The position numbers and the translations under genes are program-made. From Scytalidium lignicola (taxonomy: Eukaryota > Ascomycota > Leotiomycetes), in assembly GCA_002812745.2 (NCBI GenBank), contig NCSJ02000002.1:124001-188000 (forward strand): a stretch of 64,000 bases of DNA, written 5' to 3'. This document shows positions 34,073 through 45,837 of this stretch, piece by piece. Position 1 is the first letter of the stretch, and each line of letters starts with the position of its first letter. The notes below the pieces were generated by a model. It saw only the letters and a program-made list of their open reading frames with translations, was not told the origin of the DNA and did no database searches.

Positions 34073-37000
34073 GGTTTTGGTTGGGTCTGATGCGCGCCGA
34101 TTGCTATGAGGGTAGAAGTAAGAGAGAAGAGAGCGCACTCTCACGAAAGATATCCAGTACTCGAGATCGCCAACAACATGGACTTTTGGGGGAGCAGATA
34201 AACAAAAAAGATGGATGTCAAAATAGACGCACGGGAATGCTGGTCGTTGGGATGATGCGCACGTGGAGTGGTGGATCCAAAAGGTCTTCAGTTAAGCTGC
34301 GTGTGGGGACCGTGATGTGTAGTCTTTTGATTTGGTCGACGTGCAGAAAGTGTCGTAATAGAGAGCGCGATGCAGGAGCTATGGCTGACGTGACGGGGCA
34401 ATCGCATTCAAGGCGCGCAAAGGATCCTCAGGAATTGACGGTCTCACATAGGAGGAGTCTTCATCCTACGTTAAAATGGTTGTTGTCTCGTCCCAAATCA
34501 CCGTCTCTCCAGGCAAAATCCAGGGCAAAGAAAGGGATTTGTGTCGTCGATGTGTGGTGGTGGTTCTTGCTTGCGTCAGTAGGTCGATAGAATAGAACCT
34601 TCCTCCAACAAGTGCTCAGTGTAGCGCCTTCATGCTCTTGGGAAATGGGGCGGGATCTTGCAGTCGCGCAGCAAAGAGGGTGTTTGAAGCGCAACGGGGG
34701 GCGTCGGAGTTGGTGTTGAAGAAAAAAAGTTTGGGGATCGATGAATATTCAGGGAGGGAGAGGAAGGTTGGAATGACATTCCGGCGACGCGCTTAGCTGA
34801 GATCCGTGCACTGTTTACACTGACGCGGGCAGCCCAGCACGGACACGCGACAAGCGATGGCCCGACGCAGTCATACGTACAGCACACACAGGACGAAAAT
34901 AAGGAAACATATGTGATGTGCGGTCCAGACGGTGGCATGCGAACATATATGTGCTTCTAGAAGTCTAGTATTTACAATGCAGATTGCAGAACAGCATCCT
35001 ACTGCAGTTGGTTGTACTGTACATGCTCTGATGGTTGACGGCGTCCAACAGGCACCCTCTTCCCCTCTCTGGTGGCGGGTGAGACAGTAGATAGACACAG
35101 ACATCAGCAGACACTGACAATCAATAGACACTGACACGGACAATACCAGCCGATCTCTTACCTCCTTTTGTGTTTGTGCTTGTCTCTCTTACGCTGCTTG
35201 CTCTTCCTGAACTGGACTTGAGTACGAGTACGATTGGAATGGACAAGTTTGTAAACATAGCTGCAGCCAATCATCACGTCGCGTCTAGCGTTCCCGTCAC
35301 GCGGCGAGCAAGATGCGGTTGTGGTGCGGGACTCCCGCCACCCATCACTGACTCCCCGCCACCTTCAGCAGAAACTGTGGATGATGCGTGTGGAGGTGAT
35401 ACTGTAATAGGGGCCAGTCACTTGACCAGTATACACAGTATAGGGGCAACGGAGCTGATGTCCAATAATGAATGAATGCCTTGCTTACAACACTGCATGG
35501 CGCCCGTTGATGNAAAAAAGAACAATATGGTGCATCACAACACGCAACAATAAACAAAAAATAAGCAAAGCAAAAACACACACAGCAGAAGCACGACATC
35601 GCAAAAAAAAAAACGGTGCTACCTGCTGTACTTGCCCCTATCATCATCCGAGATCCGTCTCCCCTTGATGTAAGATTAGCGTCAGGGGGGTGATCTCCAC
35701 ATTCATTATTAGCAATATTAATGCGAACCCAGAATAAATAAAATTTTAAGCAAAATAGGGGGCTAGCAGAAGCCTTTTCATGCGGGCTATGCAAAATGCC
35801 AATTTCACTTTCATTACTCCGTAGAACACGAGGGGCAAAAAATGAAAGGGGGAAAGGGTCAATTGGCTATGGTGTGCAAGCTGCTTCGTATCGACGTATC
35901 TATCGTACTTCCGTTTGGAGAAAACCGAACGAAAAGATCACTCATCTCCTCCGTATACATAGCACCACAAGACAGAGAGGTAACTTACTGTATGCTCATG
36001 AATAATGAGAGTGCCTAGACGTGTGATCAGACGGTCTGATCACGAAGGGGCCTCGTCCGGATGGTTGGGAGTGTTCCCTAGCGTACCAGCGTATCTTCTG
36101 CCCTGAGCTAGGAACGCTCCGAGCAGTAATTAGTGTTGCGGACGGATAGACACTGATCCCCTCCCGTACTCCATAATCATCTCACTTTATCGTGCCCACG
36201 GATCATGATGAGCCATCGCCGCTACGGTAGCAATCAGAAGCGATATCGATAATTATCGATAAAAAGAGGGATTTCCGTGAGCCTCGGATCTCTAATCGGG
36301 TTGTTGGAGATAGAGAGGTCTGCCTGATGCCAGAGAAGATGCTCGACGCGGGCATTCGAGAGTCGAGAATTGAGAATTTTTGACAAAGCGGCAAAATAGG
36401 AATTAGGCAGCGCTGATCAAAGACATCATCATTATTAGTAGTGACTCAGGTTGTTAAGAACTGTTGCTAGTCTGCTAGTGTACCACCCATAACCCATAAA
36501 CTTCTGCCTGTCGCGCTGAGAATAAGAGATACCGTACAAAAGAGACTGGTGACAAATTGTTCATTTTTATGTACAATGCATAAAGCATGCTACACGTGTA
36601 TGTCTGTAGTGTGAACAATAATAATAATAATAAAAGGAGCTTTTTATGAAATGTTGTGTCATGACTTCACATCTCATACCTATATTCTACAAGTTTGAGA
36701 ATAATGACCGCAGTTAGGAGATACATTCAAGGAAACTAACTTCCAATGTCCAAAAGTCTGCAAAAGACGACTAAAGAGAATATTCCACGAAGAGGTTCCT
36801 TTCTATTAAAGAGAATACCTCTATCTCAAATTCTCGAAAATATCTCTTCTTATTCTAGATCCTCCTGTTTTATTCTATCCCGTCTTTCTAAATTAATGTT
36901 GTTCTATTCTGTACAAGATATTCCAGCACCGTAACCTCTAGTCATAAAAGCTCCATTTTTTAATATTTTGATTAATCACTTCATTTATGCTTCCCATCGT

Positions 37001-38040
37001 CCCCGCGGAAGGGACGGGCGAAACAAACATCAATTGCTCCTGGGGTGTAATATACTTTCTCAATTGTGTATATATATGCTATCATAGCCAACCTGACGAG
37101 TCATCAATAAGGCAAAAAAAAAATTTTTCTTTATTTATTAATTCCTTGAAATAGAAGTCCTGTCTTCCAAACTGGCTGAGATACACGTTGATGGAGAGTG
37201 ATAACTCTAATTATAAGGAATATGAAAGACAAGGCCCAGAGTCAAAAGATTAGACTAGAGAGGCCTGGGGGTTTTTCAATATTGCATACGAAAGACGCAA
37301 AGCATAATCGTTGCAAGTTAAAGCGATTCTGAATCCTTAAGTATAGTGAAATTCGATGTAGAACTTTTTTTTTATGTGTTGCTGTATGGTGGAAGCTTCC
37401 AAAGGCTCCAAAGGCCAAGAGACTATCAGCGACTTGTATCGATGTGTTAACAAGTTGTTCGAGCAATCATGATACTTATCTATGACTCTAGGGATCATCT
37501 AATATCAATTAAGTAGCGAGGTCAATCTCAACAAGATTTTACTGGCCTAACCAGCAACCAAGATAACATCAATAAGAAGGATAATTCATTTCTAGATAAC
37601 TTTTCGAGGTTGCTCCTCATGTATATGGTTCCCTCTTTGGATACAGGCTACCCTTTCCAACTCCTACAGGATGGTATCCCAGACGTCTACTCCCGCTTTG
37701 CATAAATACCAATTTTCTGGTCTTTGATCGGTCATTACAGGAGAACAGTACTNAAAAAGACAAAAGTCCCCCCTATCCGCTTGCGCGTTTCCAGTCCGGC
37801 TGTTCCGGTCTTGAAAGTTTATACACAATACACCATATTTTAGCGCCGCTTGCTCCCAACGCTCAAATATACAGACTAAAGTAAGTGAATGACATGAAGA
37901 GAAAAGAAAAACTTTTTGGTCGTCAAGGTTGAAGTTGGATGAATTATAAGTCGACGGTTTTTTAAGAGTGGGGCCAAAAAAGGAGAAACCCCGATAACCG
38001 TTGAAACTCGGAAACAGATATATATATGTACGTAGAAATC
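34073..38040. other. Gene-empty stretch of about 4 kb upstream of WEE1
   Basis: No convincing coding region is present. Frames on both strands (for example 34024-34590 plus, 34871-35143 minus) are low-complexity or antisense and carry no recognisable motif. Ns are at 35513 and 37753, both beside A runs. Perfect palindromes lie at 36023-36043 and 36244-36261. ATAGACACTGA occurs twice (near 35126 and 36147), and an AAT microsatellite is near 36616. The left part is the WEE1 promoter and possibly a long leader; the right part includes the VAC7 3' UTR. Confidence 0.55.
36613..36635. repeat. AAT trinucleotide microsatellite
   Basis: About five to six tandem AAT units lie within the gene-empty stretch. 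They are short and probably neutral. Confidence 0.7.
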
Positions 38041-40863
38041 TTAATTCGTATGCACCGTGCCTGGGTTTGGATCATGATCCGCTGCGTTTGGTTTGACGGT
38101 TACTCTCCCCTCAACAACGACACTGCGAATCTTCTGGCCGAGTGGTAGAGTATACCTCAGAGTTCCTCTAACAATGAGTTCGAACTCGTGTTGTAATACC
38201 TGCCCCCATCGCTCAGAACCTCGCGGCGTAGTTGAATTTCCGGGTTTAGAAACGCGTATTTCACCAGTGGAAGTCGCGAGTTCGTGTTTGAAAGGAGAAC
38301 CTTCGAATGAAAGCGGGCTGTCGAACTCCAATAAATGTCCAATCTCTAGGTTTGGATTCGTGGTAGGATCATCTTCGGGTGGTTGGTCTTTAGGATCGTC
38401 GTCGCGCTTATGATTCCACCATCGTCGTTGAATGCTACGACGTTCCCATGTTTTTGGACGATTCCACCACTCGGAATCAGTACCAGCATATTTGGATTTT
38501 GCAAAGACAACTATATCCATAGTGTCAATTGTAACCACGATCAAGTTTGGATTCTGAGCCAGGACTTCCATGTCTAGAATAAGCTCCTGTTCACTGGCCA
38601 ACACGTTCTTCAGAGCCAGGATTTTAACGTCAGTGAGTGGTTGTGTCGTTGCAAACATGAAGCCTAGGGCTCCTGAAATGACCAAGATGATCATGAGAAG
38701 TAACACCAAGCAACCAGCAATCCGGTTCAGACAAGATCGGCTTTGTCGAGCTGCTTGATGTTCAAGTTGACGGATAGACGAGGGCCCTTGACGTCTAGAT
38801 CGAGAGGTCCTCCCAGATCGAACAGTTGAAATGAGCGGTGTTCTCTCATCATCCGCTCCATTATCTAGATCGTATCCAGAGGATACCGGTGATTTGTTTT
38901 TACCATTACCAAGAAACCTTGAATTCCCTACTCTTGGACTCATAGGCCTTGATTGTCGAGGACTATTGCCTCCCAGTTTTGCTTTTGTAGTAGTCGAAAA
39001 AGGAGATTCGTTATCAAATAATGATTGGTGGCCATTGCCACCATTGCGTCCCCATCGCCCAATGTGGTGATGGTGTGCTGTTCCTCTACCCGTACCCCTA
39101 CTACTTCGTATGGTACCACTTGCGTCATCATCGCCAAGATTTCCTTCGCCATTGCTGGTGTATGTATTGGTGAATTTCATACTTTTCTTCACTGCCACAG
39201 TCTGTCCACTGTCGACCATGGACCGTACACCATTTCTCTGGTCGATCTGGCTCGCCATTGATGTTGTACTAGGAGTCCGTGAATGGTACCGCCGCGGTCG
39301 GTCATTCGAGTCAGGAGGATTAGACTCGTAGACAAATGTCTCCTCTGAATCAGAAGAATTGGCTTCATCGACAGCGCTAGCGACCTTGGCTGCGAAGAAA
39401 TCCGCTTTCGAAGAGGCTAGATGTCAAGTCAGTAAAAATAAAAATAAATCCATCATATATTCAAACTAGGATCACGACACACTAGTATCGTGGTTCGATC
39501 AGGGTTTATTGTGCTTCTGTTGTAGTAGCTACCGTCCCAAGAAGCACACGGACCTTAGGCCATGTTCCTTCATTGGTGAGGCGAGAGGAGCAGAGATGTA
39601 TTTATTTAAATGATGATAACGATTGAGTGAATGAAGATATGATTGCTTACCCGCTCCAGAAGTTGCCGACGGCGGCTTCCTGGTCGTCCTCTTTTTCTCT
39701 TTCTTTGGACGTATGGTCTCGGAGCTAGGTTTTGCTCGCAAGCTACCGTTCGCTCCTGCTCCTCCCGCCCCTACTCCTACTGCAACCTGAGGGATGGAGC
39801 TCACAGTCTCCGTCTCCACAGTCATCGTAGAACCTTCTCCTAGAGCCTTTGCCCTGCCAGCAGAACTCGTGCTAAATGACTTTGGATGATTACTAGCTCG
39901 CAACGTTGATGATGGTGCTGCTGTAGTTGAACGCATTTTGATCTCGCCCTTTCCTCCACTCTCACTACCGCTTTCATTTGTTGTTAAACTCGCCCTCCTA
40001 CGGACTGACTTGGTGATCCCATTTTCCGTGTGATTTTCCTGCTCAGATGATGTCCTTGATGTGCTATTCTGACCGTTCTCGAGGATGCTGTCTATTCCTA
40101 GAGCGGGAGTGTTCGGCTGACTGACCTCCTGCACCGTTTCCAGCGTCGAGCTCCCGCCTCCAGCGATTCCCCTTGGCGTAGTCCTCATGACGGTTACTGC
40201 TGCCGCATCTTCTGTTTCATTACCGGCCGTTGTCGATTTGACTTCTTGATGATGATCATCTGCTGCTGCTGATGTTATTTGCTGAATATTGATGGCAGGG
40301 ATATCTTGGTCCGATTTCCGAGGCGGGGGAGCCGCAGGTCTATTAATCGGGGGCGGTGACCTCAATCTGGGGGAGACTGGCCATCGGGGCACTTCTCTAA
40401 GTTCCGGCATCGGAGACACTTTCTGGGGAATTGGGCTGCGTATCGTTAGATTAGATTGTGCCGGGTTCAAGGTCGGAGTGGATGTTGTAGAAAGTGTTTT
40501 CTGAGGGGCCGCGGTGGAAGGCGGATTGGCGCTTGTACTCGTGCTTCGCGATGGGCTGGGCTCATTGGCGCTATTCTTTCGAGCCCTCCCAGGACCACTC
40601 AAGCGTGATGACGAGGTGGACTTTGGCGGATAAGGTCTGACGGGAGACGATTCTCGGGAAGCTACCGGCGTGCCTGCAGCGGAGGCGACCCGTTTGGGCT
40701 GTGGTTTTCTCGAAGTAGATGGCGACGAGGTTGACGAAGTCTCATTGTTTATTGGTTTCAATGCCGGCGAGGATGACGACCTCTGGTCATATTTGGGTGC
40801 CGTGGTGTCGAGGCCATCGGTGGCCAACCGGGAGGAACCATTGACGACGTTGGAGTCTTCCAT
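38041..40863 (-). CDS. VAC7: Vac7-like vacuolar membrane protein (PI(3,5)P2 regulation)
   Basis: Yeast Vac7 is a vacuolar membrane protein that activates the Fab1 lipid kinase complex making PI(3,5)P2. Two exons (40863-39651 and 39416-38041) sum to 2589 bases, or 862 residues. The N-terminal 430 residues are Ser/Pro/Thr-rich and disordered. A second disordered stretch leads to a single membrane helix (CLVLLLMIILVISGALGFMFA, near residue 648). The lumenal Vac7 domain follows immediately: LTDVKILALKNVLASEQEL, then AQNPNLIVVTIDTMDIVVFAKS. This is the conserved core. The C-terminal part contains RGTLRYTLPLG, typical of LEA-like lumenal folds. ATG 40863 is chosen over the upstream in-frame 40902 because MEDSN begins the composition typical of these proteins. 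The intron is 234 bases. Confidence 0.88.
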
Positions 40864-42236
40864 TGTAGCAGGAAGCCAGGCATAAAAGTCATCCAGTCGC
40901 AAGGAATTAAATTCTGCCTGCCTCTCTCACCTCACGTCCAGGCAAGCAAGACAAGCAGATCGATGTGAGGCAATACTGACGCGACCTGGGAAATGGAAGT
41001 GGAGGAGGNGGGAAGTGGTGGTGGTGGTTGTTGGTTGNTGNNTNGNTGGGTTTTTTTTTGGGTGCAAACAACAAGGGGGAGAAAAAAAAGTGGCAGGCGG
41101 CAAATGGCCAGAAAAGGCAGAAAAGGCGAAAAAGGGCAGAAAAGGCAGAAAGGGGCTGACACCTTTTAACGTGTTTTGCGGGTGGGTGCCTGGGAAACGC
41201 GGCCGAAACTGGGTTTACTAGTCCATCAACAAGACCAGGGGACCCGCCCGATGTGGTCTAGCGTGGTCTAGCGCGTGGCGCCCTGTCCCTATTTTTAGTC
41301 ATCACGGACCAGCCCAGCGCTTTTTCCTTTTTTTCCTTCTTTCTCCAGCCAGAGAGAGAAAGTCACGAGAAATATTTGTACAAAGACGTAGAGCGATTCT
41401 GATTACTGTAGTACTGTACTGTACTACGATTGCATACAGCAGCATACACCAGCATACAGTAACTACAGTACAGTCAAGTCCGAAAGACTACAGCAGGGCG
41501 CTTTTGCTGTACTGCTTCTTGCACCCCGGCAACGGCAAAAGCAGAATACGAGAAGAGAGCCTACGCAATTGCCTCGTATTGCGTCAACTCTCTTCTCGTC
41601 CCCAGAAGCTATTTTCTCTTAATCCGTAATTACTCTTTACTTCCTTTCCTGGTCAAAGATTATTGCTTGTAATAATAATACTGTAAAACACAAACATGCT
41701 GTTGTGTCAAAGAAAACCCGCCTTGTACGTCCATCTAAGCGTTCCCCGCACTACACTTGGTCTAGCTGGATAGCAAAGCACGCACCTCACAGCATGTTCG
41801 CCTTCCAACTTCCACTTCTTACACGTCACCTGATCATCGGCTGCCAACATATGCGCGTCCTCAAGAACCTGCAGAAAGCTGAGACTGAGACTGAGACTGA
41901 GGCTGAGGCTGAGGGCAAGTAGTTCGCCAAACGTGATGAGATTTCCCGCGAATTAAGTATTCATTCATACGTTATTAATTCACATTGAAGCTATTCATAA
42001 TATATTCACAAACCAAAAAAACACGCACACACACAATCAAATTCATCCACCTCTCCATCATGACGAGAGAGGGATTAAATGAATACCCTAATATCTATCC
42101 ACTTGCCGCCAAAACAAAATCAAGTATTTAAAGCAAGCCCACCAGGTTTATACACCGATAGTATTCATAAATTGCAATCAAAACTCCAGTCCTCGGTCAT
42201 TCCCAAATCCCACCCCTTCCTCGCCTTCGCCTTCAC
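40864..42236. other. VAC7 promoter and BIG1 3' region, with low-complexity DNA
   Basis: Several Ns cluster at 41009-41046 within a G/T-rich run. From 41080 to 41160 the DNA is a purine-rich AGAAAAGGC-like repeat. At 41405-41480 there are dense TACAG/CTGTA motifs (see findings). A small frame at 41794-41922 ends in a GAGACT/GAGGCT hexamer repeat and is not credible as a gene. Confidence 0.45.
41881..41914 (+). repeat. GAGACT/GAGGCT hexanucleotide tandem repeat
   Basis: About five tandem copies of GCTGAG/ACTGAG. In one frame they would encode Thr-Glu/Ala-Glu dipeptides, but no supported gene covers them. Confidence 0.7.
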
Positions 42237-43405
42237 CTACTGCTGCTTCTTCTGAGCTGCAGGGCCCATCTCCTTATCAAAGGCCCCGTACGACACCTCT
42301 AAGCTGGCCACCGCCATGATCCCTACGCTCAGAATCGCAAGCAGGATGATTGTCACAGTGAGACCCATGAAGAGACCTAAATGNTTTTTTTATAAAGTTT
42401 AGCTACCAGTAAAAGATGGAATAGGTTGGGATCGGAGCGGAGAGTAGGGAGACTAACCAGGAGTAAAGAACTGGTACTTCTCAAATAATGGCCTTCTATC
42501 AAACCTAGTGTGGTTATCAGCTCGGATTCGGAGATCCCTCTTTAGATCCATCTTCAGCGGCGTATTGAACATCGCGTCATACGTCGTCACTTCATCCACT
42601 ATCACTTCGCGTGTAGGAGGCGTGCTGAGGTAGATGATGGTGTAACTCTGTCCCGCAGCATCTCGAACGGCATTAAACGCCTCGATATCTAATTCAAAAT
42701 AGAGTCAGCATAATTCGCTCAGAACAGCAATCCAAGGACAAAGAATAGAATAATCAATCCAAAGACATTTTCAACAACAGAATCCTTAAAACAAAAATAA
42801 CTCTTGGAGGAAAGCTCCAAAAACATACCATTATTCCTCAATGCCACCCCTCTAGCCTCTTTCTCCACCGGAACGTCCTCGTACTCCCTCTCCACAATAG
42901 TAACCTCTTTCTTCATCCCCTCACAGCTCGTCCGGATATTAGCAGCGAACTGCTCCGCAACATCATGCGTCAACCCCACCACTTCCGACACAGAAACTCT
43001 CGTCTGCCATCGCTCGTCGGATACAATATGCCGTAAATGCCCAGCGTTATCAGTCCCGCTGCCTGAAGAAGAGGAGGAGGATGGAGGCGAGAGGTCCGAG
43101 GCACTGATGCCTGCTTGCTTTATTACGATGTAGTTGTCTGTAGGACAGCTGCGGAGGTGTTCAACTACAGGGTGAAGGACCGAGCTGACGGATTGGAGCT
43201 GCGGTTGAGATTTGGAGCTTGAGATTGAGGGATTCCTAGTTGTTACATTAGTTATTTCTATCATTATGACCGTTTGTGTCATGGGTGGTGGTAATTTGAG
43301 GGCTACGAACGGAGATGAGGAGAGGTAGATGAATGGAGATGTATCGGTGAATGCGTGCGTTAGAGCAACGCTGGCTGCTAGGGTTGCAGCTGTTGAGAGA
43401 CGCAT
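42237..43405 (-). CDS. BIG1: BIG1-like ER membrane protein (V-ATPase S1/Voa1 TM family)
   Basis: BIG1 is an ER membrane protein needed for normal cell-wall beta-1,6-glucan; its family shares the membrane segment of the V-ATPase assembly protein Voa1. Three exons (43405-42829, 42688-42458, 42376-42237) sum to 948 bases, or 315 residues. The N-terminus is a signal peptide (MRLSTAATLAASVALTHAF). The lumenal domain is rich in Thr/Ser. One membrane helix lies near the C-terminus (LFMGLTVTIILLAILSVGIMA), followed by the hallmark VSYGAFDKEMGPAAQKKQQ end; the terminal KKxx-like lysines suggest ER retrieval. One N (42384) falls inside the last intron and does not affect the protein. The gene is divergent from RRP17. 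Confidence 0.85.
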
Positions 43406-43755
43406 CCTGGCTGCTGTCTCTGCCGTTATTTCCTTGTCAAGCTTGGGGGATCGATGGTGATGGGGAGCGGAAGCTTTGATAAGTTAGTCGTCAACGTTCC
43501 CGGCAGGTAGCTGTGTGGGGGCCTTGGATGCAAGGCAACAACTACAACGCCTTCCAACAATTATCTTTTCTCTCGTGCCAGCCTTGTCTTGGCCAGCCTG
43601 CAAGAAAATACGGGTACTGCCATTGTCTTTGGAGAGCATAACAAGTTCCCTGAACCTCCTCAATAATTGATTGACTATACCAACAGAAGAATCGGAAGAA
43701 GCAAAATATCCATTTTACCAATTAAAATAAACAAATAAAAACTGCAAAGTCGATC
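43406..43755. promoter_or_regulatory. Shared divergent promoter BIG1 / RRP17
   Basis: This is a 350-base gap between start codons that point away from each other. No named control element was recognised. Confidence 0.45.
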
Positions 43756-44576
43756 ATGCCAGAAATTCAAGTCTTCCGACCCCCCAGACCAAAGAAATCG
43801 GTCCTGCCTCCGCTGTCCAAGAAACGAAAAACCACGTCCTCAGTTGAGGAGATCAGTTTCGATTTCAGCGCGAGAGAGGACTATTTAACCGGATTCCACA
43901 AGAGGAAAGTACATCGTGTGAAGATGGCGCAGGAGGAGGCTGCCAAGAAAGATCGAGAAGAGAGGATTAGGATGAGAAAGCAGGTGAGAAAACCCTCCTG
44001 TATTTCTGTTTTTTCCCTCTTGTTTTTTGGGAGCATGGATTGTATGCATGTGGTTAGAGCTCTTTAGACTAATATATTCTGGGGGGTATCTAGTTACGAG
44101 AAGATAGGAAGCAGGAATTAGAGGATCATGTTAATGCTGTGAATGCGGCACTGAGGGACACCGAGCCTAGAAAAGAGGGTGATGGACGTTCCGAAGAGGG
44201 CGAAGAGGAGGAAGGTTGGGGCGGCATTAAAGATGATGAGAATGTTGACCCTATTGCAGATCTGCTGGACCACGAGGAAGAATATATTGACGAGGACAAG
44301 TATACTACAGTCACCGTAGAAGAGATTGATATCGATAAGGATGGGATACACAGGATAGCAGATGAGGAAGATGATGAGGGTGATGCGAACGATGAAAAAA
44401 AGAAAAAGGCGGAAGCATCAAAACCTCCTGGTCAGGGTTCGACTCCAAAGAAGATATGGCCGAAGAAAGACCACAAGAAAAGGTTTAGATATGAGACCAA
44501 GCTGGAGAGAAAGCTCACAATGTCAAAACTAAAGGCCAGTAAAATGGCCAAGGCAAAAGCCAGAAAGGGGGAATAG
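43756..44576 (+). CDS. RRP17: Nucleolar ribosome-biogenesis protein Rrp17/Nol12
   Basis: Rrp17 is a nucleolar 5'-3' exonuclease needed for 60S pre-rRNA processing. Two exons (43756-43983 and 44094-44576) give 236 residues, within the family's range. The conserved Rrp17/Nol12 block is visible near the N-terminus: ISFDFSAREDYLTGFHKRKV followed by a long charged helix (RVKMAQEEAAKKDREERIRMRKQLREDRKQ). An acidic middle leads to a basic tail with KKIWPKKDHKKRFRYETKLERK, typical of the family's C-terminus. The intron is 110 bases with a GTGAGA donor. No catalytic motif is known well enough in this family to check residue by residue. Confidence 0.88.
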
Positions 44577-44799
44577 CAAATAAAAGATACCCACCCTTGC
44601 ATGACTGAGATTCTGCAAGAAGAAATTTGTTCTCATTCAGCAACAAAAGCAATCCCTATCAAAACGATCTTCCAAAGCATTAATGCTAGAATATGAGTAT
44701 NCCCCCCCTGAAATTGATTCCTCCCCCTATACTTCCTTCCCCCTACTTTGCCACACGACACGACTCCTTCAATAGCGACGGACCAGACCAACAAAAATC

Positions 44800-45484
44800 T
44801 TATATGTTGCCAATCTCGGCCTGGAAGTCCTCCAACTCCTTCTGGACCTCGGCGTATTTCTTGTGCATCTCTTCGTACTTCGTAACCCATTGATCCCGTT
44901 CCTGCTCTAAGGCCTGCACTTTGCGTTCGAAGTGGCCGGCTTTTACGTCAGTCTGGCGGAGTCTGAAAGAGTCGGTGAGTCAGTTACAGGCGGTCAATAT
45001 TCGCCGGTATGAACCAGCACAGAGCAAAAGAGATAGCACGGGGATATCGTACTTATCATTTGTCTCACGGAGATTCTTATCTGCCTCTTCTGCCTCCTCC
45101 TCTAAGAGCTGCAGTCTCCGTTGGAGGGCTTCATTCTGCGTACCATGTTGAGCACCCTGATCTGCAATCTCTTTCGCCTCCTTAATACCAGACTCCAGCT
45201 TCTCCACCTCGGTTTCAAGATGTGTGTTCTTGTGCTGGAGGGATGTGATTTCGTGCTCCTTTTGCAGATTCTCCTGCTCAAGGGTCTTGACCTTTGCATG
45301 TAGCTCTTCGACCTTTGCTGTAGCTTCGTCCGCTTCGATGCGAAGCTGGCTCATTTTCTGTGAAGCATCTTCGTTAGTTGTTGTCTAAAAATCGCTGCTC
45401 TCGATTATGCCTGGCCGTTGAGGGGTGAGACTGGAAAAGGCGGGGTGATTCTGTCGCAAAGCTCACCTCCTTGATACGATCCAT
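44800..45484 (-). CDS. Tropomyosin
   Basis: A coiled-coil dimer that polymerises along actin filaments and stabilises cables and the cytokinetic ring. Three exons (45484-45467, 45357-45053, 44962-44800) sum to 486 bases, giving 161 residues, the length of fission-yeast Cdc8-type fungal tropomyosin. The first exon encodes only MDRIKE and is separated from the rest by a 109-base intron. The start is fixed by the conserved tropomyosin opening MDxIKxKM. The whole protein is a continuous heptad coiled coil (for example EELHAKVKTLEQENLQKEHE). It ends in ELEDFQAEIGNI, close to the usual fungal tropomyosin C-terminus. The gene is divergent from the securin-like gene. Confidence 0.93.
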
Positions 45485-45837
45485 CTTGAAGTTGTTGAAG
45501 TGATATTGCTAGAGCTGAAGAAAAAAAAGTTGACGGCGGTTTAGAAATAGTTTCGAAGAGAGATATGATGCGTAAGTATGGGGAGAGGTCGTCTTTGTTC
45601 GTGCGTTCCAAGTCGTTGGAGGGTTCCACGCCGTGCAGCCGAATGCTGGTCAAAAGCAGGGGTCTGAGTCGCTGGAGACATGACTGGTGTGCCGTCGTTG
45701 CTCTGGGAACCAACCCAAAACAACTCACTTCAACACGACGAGAATGTTCTCCTCTTGATAACCGTGCCATCGCAATACGACCTTGATGAATAGTTTCCAC
45801 AGTACGAGAAATCGGATCTACTACGAAGCTATTCACG
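45485..45837. promoter_or_regulatory. Shared divergent promoter tropomyosin / securin-like gene
   Basis: This 353-base gap lies between two genes pointing away from each other. Open frames within it (for example 45405-45836 minus) have no protein-like features and overlap the tropomyosin first exon antisense to the wrong frame. Confidence 0.45.

Noticed and set aside
34024..34590. 188-codon plus-strand frame upstream of WEE1
   Set aside because: It overlaps the WEE1 first exon in antisense, has no recognisable motif, and its composition looks random.
34073..38040. Transposon or retroelement remnant in the gene-empty stretch
   Set aside because: No terminal repeats, target duplications or transposase/reverse-transcriptase-like frames are visible.
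41704..41922. 72-codon frame ending in Thr-Glu/Ala-Glu repeats
   Set aside because: It has no in-frame ATG at its start, and the repeat at its end is a simple hexanucleotide array.
45405..45836. 143-codon minus-strand frame in the tropomyosin/securin promoter
   Set aside because: It overlaps the tropomyosin first exon and intron in another frame and ends just at the securin start; no motif.
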